Source of the DNA: Chrysoperla carnea
Lineage: Eukaryota; Arthropoda; Insecta; Neuroptera; Chrysopidae
Reading direction: 5' to 3'
DNA: 64,000 nucleotides
Assembly (NCBI RefSeq): GCF_905475395.1
Contig: NC_058337.1
Span: 117,918,368 to 117,982,367, forward strand
Positions 1 through 13,205 of the stretch are shown here, piece by piece. A program made the translations under genes and the position numbers. The first letter of the stretch is position 1. Each line of letters starts with the position of its first letter. The notes beneath the pieces were generated by a model. It ran no database searches. It saw nothing but the letters and a program-made list of their open reading frames with translations, and was not told the origin of the DNA.

Positions 1-716
1 ATTGATCAGACCTCATTTTTTGTCGAGAGTTTTTTTAAATTTTTTATTAAAGATTTATTTGAAAATATCATATACAAAATTATGGAAACAAATTTCGCTC
101 CTCAGTTTTATTCAGAAGGTGTGTGTTTATTGTGCGTGCTTTTTTTTTTATAATAAAGCATTGTAACTAAAAAATTTGGCCTTTGCTATAAATCATGAGG
201 ATTGTACGGATTCCTTTTGGAATAAACGAATCACTGTAAATAGAATTACACACAATCGGCAATTGAATCCTTTGTATTTTCTTTTAATTTCACAATAAAA
301 ATAAGTTGTCCTGCTATATTTTTATCAGTGAATTTGTCACAATAGCATTGAAAAATCTATAAATTAACTTATAAAATGTTCATGAAAATTTTATGGGAAT
401 ATACACACAAAACAGATTTATTGATAATTTCCCAAGATAGCTTATATTTATAAAATATAAAAATATAAATAAAACCTCGATAAATTAAATGTTTAGTGAC
501 GTTCACCTTAAACCATCCATCAAATGTTTGTATTTGTGTTAATAAAAATTTATGATAAAAATTGCATTTTACAAATGTTTTATTTATGTTAATTGGACCA
601 AATGTACTATATTGTTCAATAAAATAGAACTAACTGATCTCAATTTTTTAGTTTTTACCTAAATTTCCTTGATTTTTTAGAAATAAGTATAAGTAATGTT
701 TATGGACTTGAAGAAA

Positions 717-957
717 GCATGGGCAAACGTGGCTTAGAGAAGTCACTCATACTTCTGTATCTAAAATACGAGTAAGACAGAGATAACACCTATATCATTT
801 CTATAAGAGAAACTGAGATAGGTAGAAGAGTCGTATACCCGTCTCGCTTCCACCTCTATGAGCAATGCGGACTTGGATAAAAAGACACGTAATAAAGTTT
901 ATGAGACACAATAAAGTTATAACAATGGTGACTTCGACTTAAAATAGCTCGCCTGAC
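717..957 (+). mobile_element. MITE, family D, decayed copy
   Basis: Starts GCATGGGCAAACGTGG and is clearly similar along its length to 11453-11726, including the shared core AGAAACTGAGATAGGTAGAA and the phrase GAGCAATGCGGACTTG. It lacks the right part of the first third found in the other copy, and its right terminal repeat is degraded. It is non-coding. The 3' boundary is approximate. Confidence 0.6.
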
Positions 958-1457
958 TTACTTAAGGTATTTCTATACGAAGTGAGAGAGAACGCGATAA
1001 CTTAGAATGAGAACAAATATAATATTATTTATACCGTGTGTCGCATTTAAGATGAAAACACCCTCATTTTTTCGTTATTTTAAGGAATACCGAGTTGAAA
1101 TTTTGCACGGTCATACAGAGTGATTAGTAAAGAGGAAAATAATGAAACAATTCATCCATTCACCACCAGCACCTTCCCACCCCTCACTTTGCATTTCTAA
1201 TAACACCGCCAACCTTGTGATACCTCATTTAAAAGAGGAGAGATAATTCTCTATTTAACCAAGATAAAAAAATGAAATCGATCGAGTGGTTCTTAAGATA
1301 GACTACACAGAAGATGGAAGGTATCAACCCTGAAATTAGGTATAGGGTACTATTAGAAATTTCAAAGTTGAAGTGGCTTGGATTTAAGGGATCAAACCTG
1401 AAATTCTCTAGGTACCATTTTTGAACTTTCCCTCAATATCTAAATTGACGTGTTTTC

Positions 1458-1729
1458 AAATGGCCGAGCGGTCTAAGGCGTTTGTCTTTGTCTGTTTGTC
1501 TATTTAGACTTAGGTTGCGGGTTCGAATCCAGGCAGCGGCAGTGTGAACAATTTATAATTAATGGGAGTGCAGAATTGATCACATTGTTGTCGCTTGGAT
1601 AAGAACGAAGTAACCGACTCCACCCACATCGAAATGTAATTGTAAATATGTTTGTAATTAAATAAATAAAGATTAACAAATAATGTATGTCAGAGAAACG
1701 GAGGTTAAACCCCATTATTATTATTAATG
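1458..1729 (+). mobile_element. tRNA-derived SINE, copy 1
   Basis: The head reads AAATGGCCGAGCGGTCTAAG (A-box-like, typical of Leu/Ser tRNA). About 45 bases on comes GGTTGCGGGTTCGAATCC, a B-box and T-arm. Downstream is a tRNA-unrelated body, and the tail is a short (ATT)n run after GGTTAAACCCCATTATT. A second copy sits on the minus strand at 42416-42738 with the same head, body and tail, so this is a dispersed SINE and not a tRNA gene. The long open frame on its opposite strand is not a gene. Confidence 0.85.
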
Positions 1730-2744
1730 TTCTCCTTTTAAGCTCCATCCAATTGTCATAATCGCATACCAGTAACAGTATTTTGTTCCCCCTCTCCTGT
1801 AAAATTAAATTTTCTTTTCAGATTTTAAGGAATTTAAATCAGTATTAACAGCATTCATTATTTCATTATTATTGATTCATATCTTTTTGAACTGAAGTGT
1901 AAAAATTGTATCTAAATAAAATCTAGAGACATAAATTATAAAATTGATATGAACTTATAAGTAAGAATTAAAATTAAAATAAATATAAATAGTAAAATAG
2001 ACTTACACTAATCTAACAAAGTTAACTATAAACAAATGTGGTAATTACACAAACAAACTTGTAATTTGTTTGACCAACTATGGGACCTATTTTATCTTAT
2101 TTATTATTTTAAATGCTAATTATGACCATTTTTAGTATATTCTACTTTTTATATGGTGTGTTTTGTGTAAATGACGCCACCACCATCTGTAATCTAATAA
2201 TATTTACTTTCAATCAATTTATGAAAACAAACGATTTAAGAAAAAAATTATTTATTAGTCATGGTAGCTTACAGTTTCATTTAGATGGAAAAGTATTCTT
2301 GATACATTTAAGGTAGTTTACGAGTTAATTTACTTTTCTTAAGAATTTAATGAAATTGAAATTTGATATTAAATAAAATTTTGGAAAATGATATTTACAT
2401 TACAACCGGACTTGCAATGTCCGTTCATAGGGAAACAGTATGTAAATTTTAAATAATCTGATTATTCTTGGAAAATTGAAAAATTTTATGAAATTCTGTT
2501 AAAAGTTTAAATAATTCTTAACTGGTAAAAGTTTCAAGTATAGTTATCGATATTATTTTTGAGAAATATCGATTTATATTTTCCATGCAGTACCATGTAT
2601 AACCTTACTTTTTATCACTTTTTGAACTTCGATAACAGTATTGTTTTTTTTTCTTAAAAGGACGTTCAAAAAACGAAGAGTGTGTGCAAAAATTTGAGAC
2701 TAACGTTTCAGATTTTATCAGGCTTAGAAAATATCCGATATCTT

Positions 2745-3206
2745 ATATATATAGGAGACTTTCTATAGATATAGATAGATAGTCACTCATCACGATATCT
2801 CTGAAACTATAAGACCTAGAGAATTGAAATTTGGCAGGAATATTCCTTTTGCCAAGTAGAGGTCAGCTAAGAACGGATTTTACGAAATTCCACCCACAAG
2901 GGGGGTTGCGGGGGTGTTCATGAATAAAAAATTCATATTTTTCAATTATGGCTTTTAATAGTTCAAAACTTGCTCAGAATGTTTTAAATTACATTTAGAA
3001 ATTTTTTTAACCTTCGGAGGGTAGAAAGGTGTAGCGAGAAAGTGGGAAGGAAATATCGAATATTTACAAATATACCTAAGTGGGGTATCAAATAAAAGAG
3101 CATGACCTGTACACTACAAAACTGTTATCCAACGCAAGGAAATGTGGAGGGAGGGGTGCAAGTGGGGATGTTGCCCAGCAAAGCGGGTAGTTCCCAGCTA
3201 GTTTAT
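2745..3206 (+). repeat. Dispersed repeat family B, copy 1
   Basis: Shares long near-identical stretches with 10253-10730 (opposite strand) and 53421-53896. Landmarks are ATCTCTGAAACTATAAGACC, the G-rich stretch AAGGGGGGTTGCGGGGGTG, AAAGGTGTAGCGAGAAAGTG and the right end GGATGTTGCCCAGCAAAGCG followed by GGTAGTTCCCAGCTAG. I see no terminal inverted repeats and no conserved open frame. The class is unknown; it may be a non-autonomous Helitron-like or SINE-like element. Confidence 0.7.
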
Positions 3207-4139
3207 TATAAATATCAAAATATCGGATATTTTTTATATATATCCGATATATATCCAAATTTTGATATTTAAAAAATAAACTATAATATTTTAAATGTTT
3301 TATTTACTAAGGTACCTAAAATCAGAGAAATGAAACCAAAACATAAAATATTCTTCTAGATCAGGCAAAATCAACTAAAAATCATAAAATTTTATAAATA
3401 AAAATCAACTCTTTTATAAATTCTTATCACTCAATGGTCATACCTGCCCTTAAGTAACAAAACAATAAACATTAGAAACAGTAACTCTAGGGTCTAATTA
3501 TCTTTTATTATAATTAGTCTTTTAGTCATCAGTCATTCGTAATAAACTGTTAATTTCGAAAAAATTATAAAAATGTCGTATTCATAATTGTGCTTGGTTT
3601 GACTGCAAGGTAGATAGAGGTAGATCATCTTCCGATTCTGAATCTTACTTAAACTTACTCTTTAGTAACGAACTTTTTCTGACACGACACGATAAGAACT
3701 TAGTATTAGTATGTTTTAACTGTACTCCAATGCCATTAAAATTTGGGAAGAAGAAATACAGTAACAAACGCCAAAAATTACTAAATAATATTAAATTTTT
3801 TTAAATCACTTTGTATTGATATATATCATAAAAATTCATGTGATATATATCCATTGATATATATCCTCGAACTCTGGATTTTAGTGGTGGATTCTGTTAC
3901 TTTTTTAGAAAAAAAATTTAGAAAAAATTAAGAATAAAAGTTTTCCATATATACCATGATTTTTTAAATATTAGTGATTTTTAAACACAAATGCTATTCT
4001 TTTATCACTTGAAACGTATTTTATCCGCTTCCTATCATTTTCTTTATAGGAAATTATTTACCATACTTTTAACTAATGAATATTGGTTTTTCAAATTATT
4101 CTTAAGAAAATTAGCCTAGTAACATGATAAAGAATAGGT

Positions 4140-4600
4140 ACCCTTAAAAACACTTCAATGTAAGAGACACATTCAACTTATAATACACCTCTTTTTAGTC
4201 GGGGAGTTAAAAATCATTACTTAAAATATATAAATACTGACACATTGTTGGATATTGTAATTCCCCAATTTTGTAGCTCATAAAGCGCTTTGAAGATCTG
4301 GCTCAAAATTTAGCTGAAACATTGTAATCACTAAGGAAAAATGGCTTTAAACAAATGAAATTTACAAAAATTTTAAAAATCCCCGACAAATGCGAGTTTT
4401 TCCTTGTAGCTCTCTCCAAACTGAACCGATTTTCTTGAAACAATGCTAAGAACACTCTCTATTAAACTACCTTTCGAACAAATAAGAAAAATTCAGTTCA
4501 CCCGTTTAGGACCAACGATGCCACAGACAGACACACACAATCACAGTGGTCAAACTCATAACACCCCTCTTTTTGGTTCTAGAATTTTCTATTAAACTCA
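4140..4600. repeat. Dispersed repeat family I, two fragments
   Basis: The segment at about 4385-4590 (AACACTCTCTATTAAACTACC, then GACAGACACACACAATCAC and AACACCCCTCTTTTTGG) matches 33880-34150, 40265-40560, 46270-46590 and 49272-49500. A second fragment ending at 4211 carries the same 3' signature (CACCTCTTTTTAGTCGGGGAG). It is non-coding. The element ends are not defined. Confidence 0.5.
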
Positions 4601-7503
4601 TTACATTTTACTAAACAAAAAACACGGCTGAATGAATCATTATTTTATTTTTAGCCTTAATAAATATAAATAAATAAATAAACGTTTTTACTTAAGGTCA
4701 TTCATTATTTAAAAAAAAAATTGCATTTAAAATTCATATTTTCAATAACAATAAACTGCTGGTAAATATTGCACTGTAATTGTAGTAGATAATAAATAAA
4801 ACTTTTTTTCTTATAGAGTAAATAATTTTCATAGGCGTATATCAATGGACTACTCACACAGTCGAAAAATAGTATACATTCTAGGAGCAATCACATACAA
4901 CGAAGATTTTACCTCCCTAGAGTGATAGTGAATTCATTACAACCCTCCAAATTACAGTAAAAATTTAAACTAATAGTGCATCAGATCAAAAAATGGAAGA
5001 GGCATTTTCGTCTTAGAATTTTATTTTCTACCTGATACAACAAAGAATGCGTTACTTCTGAGCCATCCTGTATACATATATCATAAAACCCTGGTTTACG
5101 ATAGTAATATCTCGTTCACTGTTTTTAAAGTTTGTATGCTTTACAATGATATTAACAGATAACGGGCAGTGAAATATCATTGCTTTAATATAATTTGTAT
5201 GAAAATATTTATTCAAATATATCTTTATAAATTAAAACTCATGTGGTATTTGGATATATGAGCTATATTATTGTCAAGTTTCATTAAAATCAATTCAGTA
5301 GATTTTTCGTGAAAGCGCAACAAACAAATTTACTTTCACATTTATAATATATAAGAATTAAATATTCTGCGGTCTACGCACTATATTCTTAAATATCAAA
5401 AAGTATAAACAATGATGACTAAACTTTTTATTATGATGGTCAATTGCTTCACTATAATATGGTTACTACTCCACCTCCTGGTTTGTAGCGGTGTCCCTGT
5501 ATGACTACATATTTGTCACTATGAGGTTCACGTTAATGATGATGATTCATACTATATACACTTTGATGTAGTCACTAACTACTCACATGAGGTCAAAACG
5601 ATTTGTTTGTTGTGGTTTGTAATATGAATTATTATTTTGTTTATTGATTTAATCATTACACCGGTTTATACTGATTGTATTTAATATTCACAAGTGGTGA
5701 TTTAATGACCTCCTAGGGGTTATTATACCTTCTAGATTACTGGAACATCCTGTATATTGATAACGATTATTTGACCTTTACATTCAAAGATACAGGAGGG
5801 CTTAAAATATATTTCTTTGTACCTACTGAATTTTTGCAGGATACAATTATGATTTAGGTTTTGTCAAACTTTCAATTGGTTTATTTTTTTTAATTTAAGG
5901 GTAGGAAATACGCATAATAGTATCTGACAAATTTCTTTTTCCTTAGAAATTTTAGGCTGAGGCCATTATGAGAAAAACAATGTTTTTGAACAATTTGTAC
6001 CAGCAGCAATATTATCACGGATTTTAGAAGATAACAAAAAAATCACCGAAAAATTTCAATTTAATTCTGACACTTACATATCGAAAACGGTGAGGTAAGA
6101 TAAAAAATGTCAAGAGTCAAAAAATGTTTAAAATAGTTCAAAATATCATATCCTACAGTTTTCAAATTATATATTTGACCACAACCACAAAATGATTTCA
6201 TTTAACGATGGATCGAATATTTTCTATGATATTGCTTGTAATCCCATGCAAATGGCTACATTTTGGGGATACTTTCGACGATAACTCGAGAAGTACCTAC
6301 TTATCTAATAGTACTGAATGAAATTTTTGTGTGTTTTGCATCCTATTAAACCCACAGTATATAGTCAGAAACTAAGACTATTTCTCTCTCTCTGTGGGAA
6401 TCTCTTTCTCTGTGGGATTTTTATATCTTTTAAGTACATCGATGCAATCTAAAAACTCAGGTATCGATAAAATCATAAAAATTATAACAAGTTTTTGTTT
6501 ATGACTTGAATAATAAAAATCAAAGACATAAAAATTAATTTTATTTGTTGGATTGTTTCCAAATTATTTTTTTATATTTCATAGATTTTACTGATTTCTA
6601 TAATAAATCATGTTCAATTATTTTCTCTTACAATACGCGATTTCCCCCATTTGTACCAATTTAATAATAAAAGGATACAATTGCCTGGTTTAAAAAAGTA
6701 TGATATTAGCAAAACCAAGATGAGGAGCGCAAAAAAAATCATAGAATCGGAGCCTAAGTAAAGCAAATTATAGCCTACCAAATCCTTAAATTCAGCCTAC
6801 CTCAACCTGATTCACTCCGTTCCCTAAAATCTTTAAAACTATTTTTAAAAACGTTTATCAGTTACCAGTGTTTGGCCAAGAATAGAACTTTTACGTTAAA
6901 GAACCGGAGTTGTTAAATATAATTTAATCTTTGTGCTACTTCGCAAGAATATGGAGCTGGCTTTACAAATAAATACTCCTCTGTAATACATGTCCAAAAA
7001 TAATTACCAATTATTATTAAATTACACTTAAAATCAGGAAATAATTCTGGCAAGTGTAAATCATAAAATAGAATCTTTAAAATAATTATATCAATTAACT
7101 CAAGTAAATAACAGTAATAAACGCTACTATCACCTTGTTAAAGTTATTGTTACACACAGTACTTAAAACATTCTTTCATGCAAATCTGCAGTGCAGTTAT
7201 ATTTACTAATTTGGTTTGTTTTAATAAATAAAGTAATTATTTAATTGCGTGAGTTATATACAGTGAGTCGTCAGTCGATTCTATTAAGTTAAATAAATTC
7301 ATTTAAAATTTATTTCTTTTATCCCCTAATCGTTAATTGTTGAACTGGGAGAGTTCAAAATTCGACTTAATAGCTTCTATAGACATGTCTTAAGACATTT
7401 TTATGAAATGGCTAATTTGATGCGTCAATTGCGGTTGTTATCTGATCTTGCAGTTGTGATATTTTGATTTTGTAAGATTTCATCACAATAATAGAAGACA
7501 AGA

Positions 7504-7639
7504 AGCCCATGCTATAATTTTTCGGGTGAAATGACCCACCAGGAATCATGTTGAGAAAGATGCTCCTTTATGTAAAAGTAAATTTAATAACATAAATTCC
7601 TCGTGAATCAATTCACCCGAAAAAATTTAGCATGGGCTT
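7504..7639. mobile_element. Short MITE with terminal inverted repeats
   Basis: AAGCCCATGCTATAATTTTT at the left is mirrored on the opposite strand by AAGCCCATGCTAAATTTTTT at the right, and both continue into CGGGTGAA. The total is 136 bases with no coding capacity. Relatives of the inner sequence occur at about 14405 and 38620. Confidence 0.75.
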
Positions 7640-9142
7640 GTAGTCTATAAACTTAAAAAATGATAAAAAATAAATTACTAAAGTTTTTCGATTTTCTAGA
7701 GTATTATGAACGCCATATTCTTTTACAATGAAATATTGTAATTTTAGTTTGCCAAGCAGAATTTCGATTGCTTTACTAGTGCGCACCCAGCGTTAGCTAC
7801 CGCAAACGCTTTCGAATGATAGACGAACGTCATCGCCTACCTATGGAATTATGAAAAAAATATGCAAATTATCGGCAATTCAGCCGTAATAAAATAAAGT
7901 CTCGAAAAAGATGTACCCATAGAAAAATGTTTCTAAAAAAGTTTTTCTATCGGCAGTAGTTACTTTGTATATAAAAAATACACACACAATGTAAAAAATA
8001 TTGTTCATACAAAAAGATTATTTCATTAAAATAAATTTGAACTAAAATAATTTAATCCATTTAAAAAATGTGTTATGATAATTTATAAGAGGTACATGAC
8101 GGAGGCTTTAATATATACATTACATACATACAGAAGATGATAAAACGTACAAAGAATTTTTGAAACATATCCAAAAGTGAAAGAGGAGAAAATTGCAAAA
8201 ATATTTTTCGATGTTAAAAAAAAATTGTTGGTATGTGGCCAATAATTTTTATATATTTTCACTGGGGTACACACCAAATACAATATTTAAAATAATAATA
8301 GCAATTTTCTTTCAAAATTAGTTTAGTTGAGTATTACTTCATTCTGAGACTGAGAATACATTGACTAGTGAATGATACGACTTTTGAGTTACAGGAAAAA
8401 TAACTTTTATCGATAAAATTCTTCAGGCGAAAAATGTTGGATGTGTAGGCGCACATCTTACGCAGAAATTAACTGTTTTCAAGCTCAAAGAAAAGCTCTC
8501 TCTTCTGTATAAGTGGTCATCGATAGATGAATTTTTTAAATTAGAAAGTTGTTTTCGAATAAAAAATAACATTTTCCGCAAACCTCCAGTTTAGACAAAA
8601 ACGGACTGAAAAGTTGAACAAAATTGTATTTTCTTATCCAAATTGTTATTTCGTATAATTGTTTATGCGAAATCTTAGCACCTTCGAAAAAATCGCCAAT
8701 AAACCCAATAAAAATAGTTTGTCTTTCTAAAAAGATCTTTTTTTTTTTCAAATTGAATGAACAAATCCACAAAAGGCTACATTTATGCCATCAATTACTG
8801 TATAAACTATTGGATTTACGAACGATATCGGTATAAGGTGTGTGCCTTTGAAACTTTTTCGTTTGAAGCATTTTCATCGAATGAATTTATTTATCGAATT
8901 TCAAGACAACTTAAAAAGATACCCTGTATAATAAGGTATTAATAAAATCATTAATTTTCATTGGGTTCATGAGGGTCCATTTAAATGTAGGGTTACTTTA
9001 AAATAGGAATCATTCATTAGAAACCATTTTAGTTTTAATTTTAATTACGTAAGTAACGATTTATTTTCAATTATGTTTACTAATATCTGCTATCAAGCAG
9101 CAAGTGTATTCTTGGCTTAAACTTAGATGGTTAGATACTTAC

Positions 9143-9264
9143 CCTAAAATATTAGGATGTGATAAACGGTTCATAAGCTGCACTTCTTTAAGCATGTTAC
9201 GTTGATTTGAACGCGATAAATTCATTTTAAGAACCATCACTTCACCTGTGGTCCTATGTGTAAC
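9143..9264 (-). CDS. TESK / center divider kinase, coding exon 2
   Basis: Encodes the start of the N-lobe of a testis-specific protein kinase (TESK/center divider branch next to LIM kinases). Members of this family phosphorylate cofilin and regulate actin in the cytoplasm. The exon is 122 bases: 40 full codons and two bases of the next. It reads [15 protein letters not shown], carrying the ATP-binding lysine in VMVLK, and then [17 protein letters not shown], with the helix-C glutamate in KEVQ. On the minus strand it is preceded by a TTTTGCAG acceptor and followed by a perfect GTAAGT donor. Exon 1 (60046-60309) ends in phase 0 with EVFK, so the joined reading SEVFK-VTHRTTG matches the family. 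The exon is too short to stand out as an open frame; I identified it from the splice signals and the motif. The rest of the kinase is not in the window. Confidence 0.95.
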
Positions 9265-10252
9265 CTGCAAAAGAAAATTTCGAATATTAAACTTTGTATA
9301 ATATTAACTTTACAGTAAGAAAAGTCCTTAATCAGCCCGAAAATCCCAATGAAAATCAATATATGTTAGCTTTTCATGGTCAAGACAATGTATTTACACT
9401 TCTTTTAGATTGAAGTCGCGTACTCAAATTTTGATGTTGGTAGAACACAAATAAAACTTTCAATAATAACGTTACAAAAGTAAGAGAATATTTAATGTGC
9501 GAAATATTTGACGCATGTGCAGAGCCTGCGAGCAAACCTCTCATCACGTAACTTAAGATTACCGAACGATTGACGAAAATTTCATCTGTCGAACAATTAT
9601 GCTTAATGAAGCATCGCCCGCTGACGGTTAGGCGATATCTATGGACGGTTACGGTATCTATATTTTTCATCATATTTTCAATTAGTTTCGCTTATTATGT
9701 AACCAATCTATATTTGCAATAACCGGAAAGCGATATCATATTCAAATAGGAAATACATCTGTCTTAATACGGAAAATTGAGGTACAACAAAAATAAATGA
9801 ATTAAATATGACAAAGTAGTTTACACAAAGACAATACATAATTTAAACAATTAATACTTTTTATCTATTCATCTACGTCATAGATAATAAATTTCATGTA
9901 ATAAAAAATGTAATAATTACAGATAGTCCAAGTCAATAAGACTTTGTAATCTAAAAATTGTTATTATTCGTTTGTTCACCAAGTAAAGAGAATATAAAAG
10001 GAAATGGACTTGCATTAATTTTAAAAAATTCAACTTTGAAAATGACCTTCAAGGATAGATCCAAGGTCATCAATGATGTTGGATAACAATAGAAACAGAA
10101 AAATAATATCTTCAATATCTTTTGTATCCTAACAAATTATTCAGAATTATCCATTCTTTTCAAACATCTTGTAAATAACTATACGGTATTGTACATTTAT
10201 TTTTCAAGCGCCTGGTATAACATTGAAAAGCTATTATTATCTCCATATATTT
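9265..10252. other. Intronic stretch with no supported feature
   Basis: A 97-codon open frame lies here on the minus strand (9380-9673). Its sequence resembles no family I know and it lacks clear splice or promoter signals. The part at 9530-9660 is slightly GC-richer than its surroundings and may be repeat-derived. The rest is AT-rich. Confidence 0.4.
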
Positions 10253-10730
10253 TACTAGCTGGGAACTACCCGCTTTGCTGGGCAACATCCCCACTTGCAC
10301 CCCTCCCTCCACATTTCCTTGCGTTGGATAACAGTTTTGTAATGTACACGTCATGCTCTTTTATTTGATACCCCACTTAGGTATATTTGTAAATATTCGA
10401 TATTTCCTTCCCACTTTCTCGCTACACCTTTCTACCCTCCGAAGGTTAAAAAAATTTCTAAATGTAATTTAAAACATTCTGACCAAGTTTTGAACTATTA
10501 AAAGCCATAATTGAAAAATATGAATTATTTATTCATGAACACCCCCGCAACCCCCCTTGTGGGTGGAATTTCGTAAAATCCGTTCTTAGCTGACCTCTAC
10601 TTGGCAAAAGAAATATTCCTGCCAAATTTCAAGTCTCTAGGTCTTATAGTTCCAGAGATATCGTGATGAGTGACTATCTATATCTATAGAAAGTCTCCTA
10701 TATATTTATAGATAAATGCGAAAGTAAGCA
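10253..10730 (-). repeat. Dispersed repeat family B, copy 2
   Basis: The reverse complement is almost identical to 2745-3206. It begins CTAGCTGGGAACTACCCGC followed by TTTGCTGGGCAACATCC, and ends with the TCGTGATGAGTGACTATC block. Directly beyond it, 10706-10800 carries a stretch (AAGTAAGCATGTTTGTTTG, then GCTTTCACGCTAAAACTAGC) of the kind often joined to such insect repeats. The 64-codon open frame at 10160-10354 is part of this repeat and is not a gene. Confidence 0.75.
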
Positions 10731-11452
10731 TGTTTGTTTGTTATGCTTTCACGCTAAAACTAGCGAATGGTTTTTAATGAAACTGTACAGGAAATATAGC
10801 TTATACTTCAGAATAACACATGAAATATAATTAATAAAGATATATTAAAAAATAAATAAAAAAATTTAATTTGACATTTGAAATTTGAAATTACCATAAA
10901 TTACAGATTTCTGTAAAAATAGTCAATATAAAATATTTCAAGGCCATCTTCTCTGATATACTCAATGAATAATTACTATTATACATCTAAAAAAATATAT
11001 TTTACCTGAGTAAAACAATTCCCACCATTATTTCGAGTGCTATAGAAAAGGGATAAGCGGGAACAATCTTTACTTTTAAACACAGCGAAGCGGGTGGGTA
11101 TCACTCCAGTTAAATAAATAAATGAATATTTCATTATTTTATAGAAGATTGAAATCACATAAAATATTAAAAAAATATTTAAAGAAGAAAGTGTTTTTTT
11201 ATTCATCTTACTATTTTAATATACTATTATTGCTTGTTATATTGATATAACAAAACGTTTGTAAACAGTAAAAAGTACGTATATCTACTTGAGAGTTAAA
11301 AAGTATAATAGTAATATTAGTTTATAAAGGTAAATTGACAGGGTGTTCTATAACAATAGTTCAAAAATATATGTTTACTCCGTTTATTCTTTCTCTGTCC
11401 TCCAAAATTCGTCTTTTGCTGCCCAGACTATTCTATATGTATTTTAAGGCAT

Positions 11453-11726
11453 GCATGGGCAAACGTGGTTTAGAGAAGACACTCGGCCTTCCGATACCTT
11501 ACCAGTGTCAACCAATAATACGAATAAGACAGAGAGACAACATTTTTTTTCTACCTATATCATTACTATTAGAGAAACTGAGATAGGTAGAAGAGTCGTA
11601 TACCCGTCTCGCTTCCTCCTCTATGAGCAATGCGGACTTGCATAAAGAGACTCACAATAAACTTTATGGCACGCCATAAACTTATAAAAATGGAGACTTC
11701 TTTGACTTAAAATAACCCGCCCATGC
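11453..11726 (+). mobile_element. MITE, family D, intact copy
   Basis: Ends are inverted: GCATGGGC at the left and GCCCATGC at the right, 274 bases in all. Both sides are followed closely by TTTTAAGG, a possible remnant of a target duplication. The older copy is at 717-957. The two overlapping open frames here (11335-11586 and 11451-11645) follow the repeat and are not genes. Confidence 0.7.
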
Positions 11727-13043
11727 CTGTTTTAAGGTTAGGTCAGGAGCAATAAAATCATAGCCTGCCTTATTATAAATTGTAAACTCCCCATTTATAA
11801 CATATACTCGCAAGCAGTGGCTCTCAAACAAGTACGCTTGGAATTTGTATTATTATAGAAAAGAAGTATTTTGTGTTGGATTTACTTTAATTTACTTTTG
11901 CGAATAAACTATATGTTGTTCGTTTATTGTTCATTTATCTTTATTTGTTTTGCTTTATTTTGATTTTTTATTTTAGTTTTAAGTATTTAATGCTACACAA
12001 GATATATTTTTTGTCCACTCTGGTAAAATTAATCATAAATGTTTTATCCTTTTCCTAAACATAATAAAATAATTTTTTTTCTATAAATGCCATAAAACTC
12101 AGGGTACAATCTTTTCGTAAAAAAAGGCTGATTTTGAGAATTTAGAGGAAATTTCTAGAAAGAAAAACCCCCACTTTTTGGTCTTATTTTAAGATTTAAC
12201 CTGAACACCTCCTTGAAATTGAGGGTTGGAAATCAGTATATACATTCTGATTTTTACTCCTTGTCGAAATCTAATGTTTTATCGAGGCTTTAAAGACTTT
12301 GCCCATCTCGACAGTCCCACCAAATTGCTTAGATTGATCCAATAAAATGTAATTAATGTTAAGGAAGTATTCCCATTTCCTAAACTTCAATTTAAACATT
12401 AGATGGATCAAAACATCTAAAGATAAAAATCCCATTTTAATAGAAATCATTAAATAAGAAGGAGCATCTAATGACGGGGATGAGTGGGTTGGTTAAATAT
12501 GACCTTTGTGATGAAGCTCTGCCTGCTCCGAGTTTTTATTCAAAACTTTGTTCAGTTTATATACTTTTTTCTACTGTTATCGTGGCTATGTTAGTTTGGC
12601 ATGCTATTTGCCATCCACTCTGTAAACTTGAAAATCAAATCAACACTAGATACATAGTAGTAGGTACCGTACATAAACGTTGATTGTTATTACAATGTTT
12701 TATTGAATAATGATAATATATTCATTATATTTAAATAAAATGAAAAGAAAGTTATAAAGAATGATGCGTTCGTTCCTTTTATTTATTTTTTTTTTTAGAA
12801 GTATCTTCAATTGTCTTATGCATATTCACTTGCGTGGAATTTATTTGCTTACTTTATAGAAATCTTGATAATATAGCATTACAATCAGAATATCAGTGGA
12901 GTAGAAAAGTGTCCGATTTAGAAAACGAAAAAATATATCCCAAATTATCTCTTGACCACCTTTATTAATAAGCTACTTAATAAAATTAGAACTGACGAAA
13001 ATTAATTGTGTTATTATTTTAAGCGAATTGCATTATTTAGTAT
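11727..13043. other. Intronic stretch, nothing recognised
   Basis: AT-rich. A 70-codon open frame at 12471-12683 (+) has one possible membrane-spanning stretch (LFSTVIVAMLVWHAICH). It has no recognisable homology, no signal peptide and no clear splice context. I do not call it a gene. Confidence 0.35.
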
Positions 13044-13205
13044 TTAGAAAATGTAGTACAACATTAATTTCTTTTTAATAGGATGATGTTCATTTAAGCG
13101 TAGACATTTTTGAAGTTGAGCCTTGAAGTTATTCACTTCTTGTCGCATCCGCTCTTTTAGTGCTTCAAATATCTTTTTATAAAACGCTTTTACTGCGTTT
13201 AAAAT
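13044..13205 (-). pseudogene. Unrecognised coding-like exon or gene fragment
   Basis: On the minus strand, right after a TGTTTTAG acceptor-like site, 53 codons run open to a TAA at 13044-13046. The reading is rich in charged and polar residues (KAFYKKIFEALKERM, then QEVNNFKAQLQKCLRLNEHH) and looks like a helical, coding-type sequence, unlike the I/F/N/K-dominated random frames around it. It has no start codon, so an upstream exon would be needed. A 35-base block at 13420-13454, with a good CAG acceptor and a CAG-GTAAGG donor, is the nearest candidate. In the only frame that fits, that block contains a TAA before KVFTTLNQ. It may therefore be a decayed gene, a transposon fragment or a chance frame. 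I do not recognise the family. Confidence 0.3.

Larger units (their letters stand above)
1..9142 (-). other. TESK intron 2, part; extends beyond the window start
   Basis: On the minus strand this follows the GTAAGT donor at 9137-9142 that ends TESK exon 2. The next exon should encode the kinase stretch after HPNIL (the segment reading like FMGVC and YINGG in relatives). I looked for it on the minus strand and did not find it, so it probably lies beyond position 1. Apart from the repeats listed separately (717-957, 1458-1729, 2745-3206, 4140-4600, 7504-7639) the stretch is AT-rich with no coding signal I can support. A small GC-richer patch at 7780-7850 is unexplained. Confidence 0.75.

Noticed and set aside
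1458..1535. A tRNA-Leu/Ser gene
   Set aside because: A and B boxes are present, but the anticodon arm and acceptor stem do not pair well, and the same head with body and tail recurs at 42.4-42.7 kb. It is a SINE.
7780..7855. A short coding fragment (reading APSVSYRKRFRMIDERHR)
   Set aside because: Only about 24 codons, with no splice signals or family match. It could be repeat-derived.
9380..9673. A 97-codon minus-strand gene next to TESK exon 2
   Set aside because: No recognisable domain, and it lies in the TESK intron without splice signals linking it to the kinase.
12471..12683. A small membrane-protein gene
   Set aside because: It has a single hydrophobic stretch, with no family resemblance, no signal peptide and no polyadenylation or splice context that decides it.
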